Shown: one piece after another, positions 60,827 to 64,000 of the stretch | Layout of the letters: each line of letters begins with the position of its first letter | How positions within the stretch are numbered: position 1 is the first letter of the stretch | Source of the DNA: Marinibaculum pumilum | GTDB taxonomy: Bacteria; Pseudomonadota; Alphaproteobacteria; Ferrovibrionales; Ferrovibrionaceae | Direction: 5' to 3' | NCBI RefSeq assembly: GCF_042646425.1 | Contig: NZ_JBHRTR010000028.1 | Span: 806,001 to 870,000, forward strand | DNA: 64,000 nucleotides | Made by a program: the position numbers and the translations under genes | The notes under the pieces: generated by a model | Databases searched by the model: none | The model's input: only the letters and a program-made list of their open reading frames with translations | Told to the model about the DNA's origin: nothing

Positions 60827-61021
60827 ATGGCAGACAGGAATGCCGTCGTCGGCAATGACGACACCCGCTTCGGCGGACAGCGCGACGAGCCCCGGATCGT
60901 GGAAAGCAAGACGGAGGCCCGTGCCGGAGACCGTCACCGGGAGAACCTCTACGCCCTGGTGTTCGGTACCATCGTGGCCGCGGCCGTCCTGCTCCTCCTC
61001 TATGCCTTCCAGGTGATCTGA
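60827..61021 (+). CDS. Small membrane protein, 64 aa
   Basis: A polar N-terminal half (charged, with DDTRFGGQRDEP) is followed by one hydrophobic segment ENLYALVFGTIVAAAVLLLL near the C-terminus, so it is probably tail-anchored in the inner membrane. The start at 60827 has GGGAG about ten bases upstream. It is 122 bases downstream of the lipoprotein gene on the same strand. No family was recognised; coding is supported mainly by the clean membrane segment and start site. Confidence 0.6.
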   Translation: MADRNAVVGNDDTRFGGQRDEPRIVESKTEARAGDRHRENLYALVFGTIVAAAVLLLLYAFQVI

Positions 61022-61160
61022 CCGGTCGCCGCAGGCCGGGCCCGGAAGCTTCCCGCCGGCCGGATTCCTCCCGCCGGTCCGCCCCGTTGTCGCATGGCCC
61101 TGCCGGCCATGTTGACGGGCGGGCCGGTTGCCAGCACCGTACATGCAACTTTCCTGACGC

Positions 61161-61185
61161 CGGCCGGGCGCACCACGCCCGGCCG
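61161..61185 (+). terminator. 10-bp GC hairpin upstream of the beta-oxidation gene
   Basis: A perfect stem CGGCCGGGCG / CGCCCGGCCG with a five-base loop lies 140 bases after the small membrane protein gene and 45 bases before the 3-hydroxyacyl-CoA dehydrogenase start. No strong T-run follows. It may end the upstream transcript or sit in the leader of the downstream one. Confidence 0.4.
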
Positions 61186-61229
61186 CGCCATTTCCGCATG
61201 CAGAAGCGGTCGAGAACGAGGAGGAAGCC

Positions 61230-63317
61230 ATGTCCGATGCCGTGACCCTTGAGCGCGACGGCACTGTCGGTGTCATCACGGTGCGCAACCCGCCGGTCAA
61301 CGCGCTGAGCCAGGCGGTCCGGCAGGGCCTGAAGGACTGCGTTTCCGCAGCCGCGGCCGACGATGCGATCGAGGCGATGGTGATCCTGGGCGACGGCCGC
61401 ACCTTCATTGCCGGCGCCGATATCCGCGAATTCGGCAAGCCGATGGCGGAGCCGGGCCTCCTGGAGGTCCTCGACATGATCGAGGGCAGTGCCAAGCCGG
61501 TGGTGGCCGCGATCCACGGCACCGCGCTGGGCGGCGGGCTGGAAGTGGCCCTGTCCTGCCACTACCGGGTGGCGGTGGACTCCGGCCAGGTCGGCCTGCC
61601 GGAGGTGAAGCTCGGCCTTCTGCCCGGTGCCGGCGGCACGCAGCGGCTGCCGCGGGTGGTGGGGCCGCAGATGGCGCTGGAGATGATCGTCTCCGGCAAC
61701 CCGATCCGTGCCCGGAAGGCGGTGGAGGTCGGCGTGGTCGACGCCATCGTCGACGAACTGCAGGCCGGCGCCGTGGCCTTCGCCGCGGCGAAGGCGAAGG
61801 CCGGGGGGCCGCATCCGGTGATCAGCGCCGACGACAGCAAGGTGAAGGGCACCGACCCGAAGCTGTTTGCGGAGTTCCGCAAGTCGATCGAGAAGCGCGC
61901 CCGCGGCTTTTTCGCCCCCTGGCGCTGCATCGACTGCATCGAGGCGGCCTGCACCCTGCCCTTCGCCGAGGGCATGAAGCGCGAGCGCGAGCTGTTCGAG
62001 CAGTGCATGAACTCGCCGCAGCGCAAGGGCCAGATCCATGCCTTCTTCGCCGAGCGCGAGGTGGCGAAGATCCCCGACGTGCCGAAGGACACGCCGGTGC
62101 AGCCGATCGCGTCGGCCGGCGTGATCGGCGCCGGCACGATGGGCGGCGGCATCGCGATGAACTTCGCCAATGCCGGCATCCCGGTGACGATCCTCGATTC
62201 CAGCCAGGAGGCGCTGGAGCGCGGCCTGTCGATCATCGAGAAGAACTACGCCAATTCCGTGAAGCGCGGCGGCATGTCTCAGGCGCAGGCCGACAAGGCG
62301 CTGGGCCTGATCGGCCGCAGCCAGTCGATGGACGACCTGGGCAAGGCCGATGTCGTGGTCGAGGCGGTGTTCGAGGAGATGGAGCTGAAGAAGAAGGTGT
62401 TCGGCGAGCTGGACCGGGTGGCGAAGCCCGGCGCCATCCTGGCCACCAACACCTCGACCCTGGACATCGACGAGATCGCCTCGGCCACGAAGCGGCCGGA
62501 GGCGGTGATCGGCACCCACTTCTTCAGCCCCGCCAACGTGATGCGGCTCCTGGAGGTGGTGCGCGGCGCGAAAAGCTCGAAGGAGACGATCGCCACCGCG
62601 ATGGACCTGGGCAAGAAGCTGCGCAAGGTCAGCGTGCTGGTCGGCAATTGCGACGGCTTCGTCGGCAACCGGATGCTGAATCCCTATACCCGGGAGGCCG
62701 CCTTCCTGGTGGAGGAAGGCGCGACCCCGTCCCAGGTGGACAAGGCGATCTACGAGTTCGGTTTTGCGATGGGACCCTTTGCGATGGGCGACCTGGCCGG
62801 GCTCGACGTCGGCTACCGGGTGCGCAAGGCGCGCGAGGGGAAGCGCGACAAGGCGATGCGCTACTCCCCCGTCGCCGACAGGATCGTCGAGATGGGCCGC
62901 CACGGCCAGAAGACCGGCGCCGGCTACTACAGGTACGAGGAAGGCAGCCGCACCCCGGTCCCGGACCCGGAGATCGAGAAGCTGATCCGCGACACCGCGA
63001 AGGAACTGGGCATCGAGCAGCGCCAGGTCAGCGACGAGGAAATCGTCGAGCGCCTGGTCTATGCCCTGGTGAACGAAGGCGCCCGCTGCCTGGAGGAGGG
63101 CATGGCGCTGCGCGCCAGCGATATCGACGTGATCTACTGCAACGGCTACGGCTTCCCGGTCTATCGCGGCGGGCCGATGTTCTATGCGCAGGAAGTCGGC
63201 CTGGACAAGGTGCTGGCCCGGATCCAGGAGTTCCAGGCCGTCCATGGCGACCTGACCTGGAAGCCCGCCGACCTGCTGGTGGAGAAGGCCAAGGGCAGCG
63301 GCCGCTGGGACAGCTGA
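61230..63317 (+). CDS. Fused enoyl-CoA hydratase / 3-hydroxyacyl-CoA dehydrogenase (FadB/FadJ type)
   Basis: 695 residues from an ATG preceded by GAGGAGG. The N-terminal crotonase domain keeps both catalytic glutamates (ALGGGLEVALSC and GLPEVKLG) and the oxyanion stretch FIAGADI. A linker leads at about residue 290 to the dehydrogenase domain: NAD motif GVIGAGTMGGGIAMNF, catalytic His in GTHFFSPANVM and conserved NCDGFVGNRML, with a repeated C-terminal domain. It performs hydration and oxidation in fatty acid beta-oxidation. The matching thiolase gene is not in the window. Its size fits FadJ-like single-chain enzymes better than a plain hydratase. Confidence 0.95.
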   Translation: MSDAVTLERDGTVGVITVRNPPVNALSQAVRQGLKDCVSAAAADDAIEAMVILGDGRTFIAGADIREFGKPMAEPGLLEVLDMIEGSAKPVVAAIHGTALGGGLEVALSCHYRVAVDSGQVGLPEVKLGLLPGAGGTQRLPRVVGPQMALEMIVSGNPIRARKAVEVGVVDAIVDELQAGAVAFAAAKAKAGGPHPVISADDSKVKGTDPKLFAEFRKSIEKRARGFFAPWRCIDCIEAACTLPFAEGMKRERELFEQCMNSPQRKGQIHAFFAEREVAKIPDVPKDTPVQPIASAGVIGAGTMGGGIAMNFANAGIPVTILDSSQEALERGLSIIEKNYANSVKRGGMSQAQADKALGLIGRSQSMDDLGKADVVVEAVFEEMELKKKVFGELDRVAKPGAILATNTSTLDIDEIASATKRPEAVIGTHFFSPANVMRLLEVVRGAKSSKETIATAMDLGKKLRKVSVLVGNCDGFVGNRMLNPYTREAAFLVEEGATPSQVDKAIYEFGFAMGPFAMGDLAGLDVGYRVRKAREGKRDKAMRYSPVADRIVEMGRHGQKTGAGYYRYEEGSRTPVPDPEIEKLIRDTAKELGIEQRQVSDEEIVERLVYALVNEGARCLEEGMALRASDIDVIYCNGYGFPVYRGGPMFYAQEVGLDKVLARIQEFQAVHGDLTWKPADLLVEKAKGSGRWDS

Positions 63318-63342
63318 GGCACGGCGCCACTGCTCCAGTGTC

Positions 63343-63430
63343 ATTCTCGCCCTTGAGGCGAGAATCCATTCCGTAGGCCGAGCGGCGCCCCGTTGCCGGC
63401 GGAATGGGTTCCCGGGTCAGGCCCGGGAAC
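63343..63430. repeat. REP-like three-hairpin repeat, copy 2
   Basis: Hairpin A is ATTCTCGCC-cttga-GGCGAGAAT (9-bp stem, 63343-63365), the outer dyad is CCATTCCG (63366-63373) with CGGAATGG (63400-63407), and hairpin C is GTTCCCGGG-tcagg-CCCGGGAAC (9-bp stem, 63408-63430). The order matches copy 1 at 38350. The stems differ between copies but stay paired, while the loop of hairpin A and the outer dyad are identical. It lies between the beta-oxidation gene and the MaoC gene. Confidence 0.85.
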
Positions 63431-63507
63431 GACGGTCGGGGCGGCGCTTCGCAAGCCGGCCGGTTGGGTGCTATAGCCTCTGCCGGAGATTGAGGGAGGA
63501 GAACATC

Positions 63508-63963
63508 ATGCTCGTTGTCGAGACGCCGCAGGACCTGAAGGCGCATAAGGGCGAGGAGCTGGTCGGCGACTGGCTGGAGATCACCCAGGAGCGGATCAAC
63601 CAGTTCGCGGAAGCCACCGGCGACCACCAGTGGATCCATGTCGACGTGGAGAAGGCGGCGAAGGAGATGCCGGGCGGCAAGACTATCGCCCACGGCTTCC
63701 TGACCCTGTCCTTGCTGCCGATGCTGGGCCAGCAGCTGTGGAAGGTGAACAAGACCAGCCGCGGCATCAACTACGGCTCCAACAAGGTGCGCTTCACCAA
63801 CACGGTGCCGTCCGGCAGCCGGGTGCGGCTGATGCTGACCTTCCAGGACTTCGAGGACATGGAGGGCGATGGCGTGAAGATCACCGGCCGCAACATCATC
63901 GCGATCGCCGGCCAGGACCGCCCGGCGCTTGTCGCTGAGACGATCAGCATACTTTACGCTTGA
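63508..63963 (+). CDS. MaoC-like (R)-specific hydratase/dehydratase
   Basis: 151 residues from the ATG at 63508, with AGGGAGGAG at good distance; a TTG at 63490 is in frame but contains that site. The hot-dog hydratase motif is FAEATGDHQWIHVDVEKA followed by GGKTIAHGFLTLSLLP, giving the catalytic Asp and His. Family members hydrate enoyl-CoA to (R)-3-hydroxyacyl-CoA, linking beta-oxidation with polyhydroxyalkanoate synthesis, or act on other acyl-CoAs. It follows the FadB/FadJ-type gene with the repeat element between them. Confidence 0.92.
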   Translation: MLVVETPQDLKAHKGEELVGDWLEITQERINQFAEATGDHQWIHVDVEKAAKEMPGGKTIAHGFLTLSLLPMLGQQLWKVNKTSRGINYGSNKVRFTNTVPSGSRVRLMLTFQDFEDMEGDGVKITGRNIIAIAGQDRPALVAETISILYA

Positions 63964-64000
63964 GGCCATGATCTGCGGGGCGCCGGCCGCCCCGCACGGA

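Noticed and set aside
60105..63344. Open frame of 1079 residues on the minus strand
   Set aside because: Antisense to the lipoprotein, small membrane protein and beta-oxidation genes, all of which show strong family or topological features.
1..64000. CRISPR arrays, insertion sequences, integrase or attachment sites
   Set aside because: No regularly spaced direct repeats, transposase or integrase motifs were seen. The two REP-like copies are too few and too far apart to be an array.

Overview
The window is about 64 kb of very GC-rich chromosomal DNA, densely coded on both strands, most likely from an alphaproteobacterium related to the Rhodospirillales. The pointers are the gene content: LivF-type ABC ATPase, TRAP-type binding protein, GFA and S-formylglutathione pathways, a BacNav channel, many CoA-thioester enzymes and a CC0125/CC1285-type lipoprotein. 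No rRNA, tRNA, CRISPR array, phage gene or insertion sequence was recognised.

Layout. 1-2143: end of a branched-chain amino-acid type ABC ATPase gene, a bacterial voltage-gated sodium channel and a GST. 2240-22113: a surface-polysaccharide / unusual-sugar island. It holds an HddC-like sugar-1-phosphate nucleotidyltransferase, a DUF115-like/methyltransferase fusion, a PhyH-type oxygenase, a GDP-fucose-synthase-like reductase, two further SDR epimerase/dehydratases, a DegT-fold enzyme whose PLP lysine is replaced by histidine (ColD/RfbH-type 3-dehydratase), a long CgeB-like glycosyltransferase, an HddA-like GHMP kinase, a 2-hydroxyacid dehydrogenase, a split transketolase, two cobalamin-binding radical SAM proteins and a GT2 glycosyltransferase. 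Together these look like a route to a deoxygenated, possibly heptose-derived or branched and C-methylated, nucleotide sugar plus its transfer. This is the least conventional part of the window.

22375-30180: glutathione-dependent formaldehyde oxidation (frmA, S-formylglutathione hydrolase), an AMP-dependent acyl-CoA ligase translationally coupled to a DinB-like protein, an OPT oligopeptide transporter and a D-aminoacylase-type amidohydrolase. 30205-33542: a LysR regulator divergent from a two-component flavin monooxygenase (HpaC/HpaB type). 33581-41079: an MFS exporter with a histidine-rich tail, a VOC protein, a probable N,N-dimethylformamidase pair, a DenD-like dehydrogenase, an AraC regulator and a TauE/SafE permease. 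41089-43871: a crotonase and an acyl-CoA ligase.

44014-53468 is rich in signalling: a YHS-domain protein with a histidine kinase, a GFA protein divergent from an atypical metallo-beta-lactamase-fold enzyme, and an overlapping operon of a TRAP-type periplasmic binding protein, a double-kinase hybrid sensor and a receiver-kinase. 53754-58298 is a large autotransporter with a BNR-type propeller passenger. 58499-63963 holds a TetR-GST operon, a lipoprotein, a small membrane protein, a fused FadB/FadJ-type beta-oxidation enzyme and a MaoC hydratase. Two copies of a three-hairpin REP-like element (about 38350 and 63343) show compensatory base changes in their stems.
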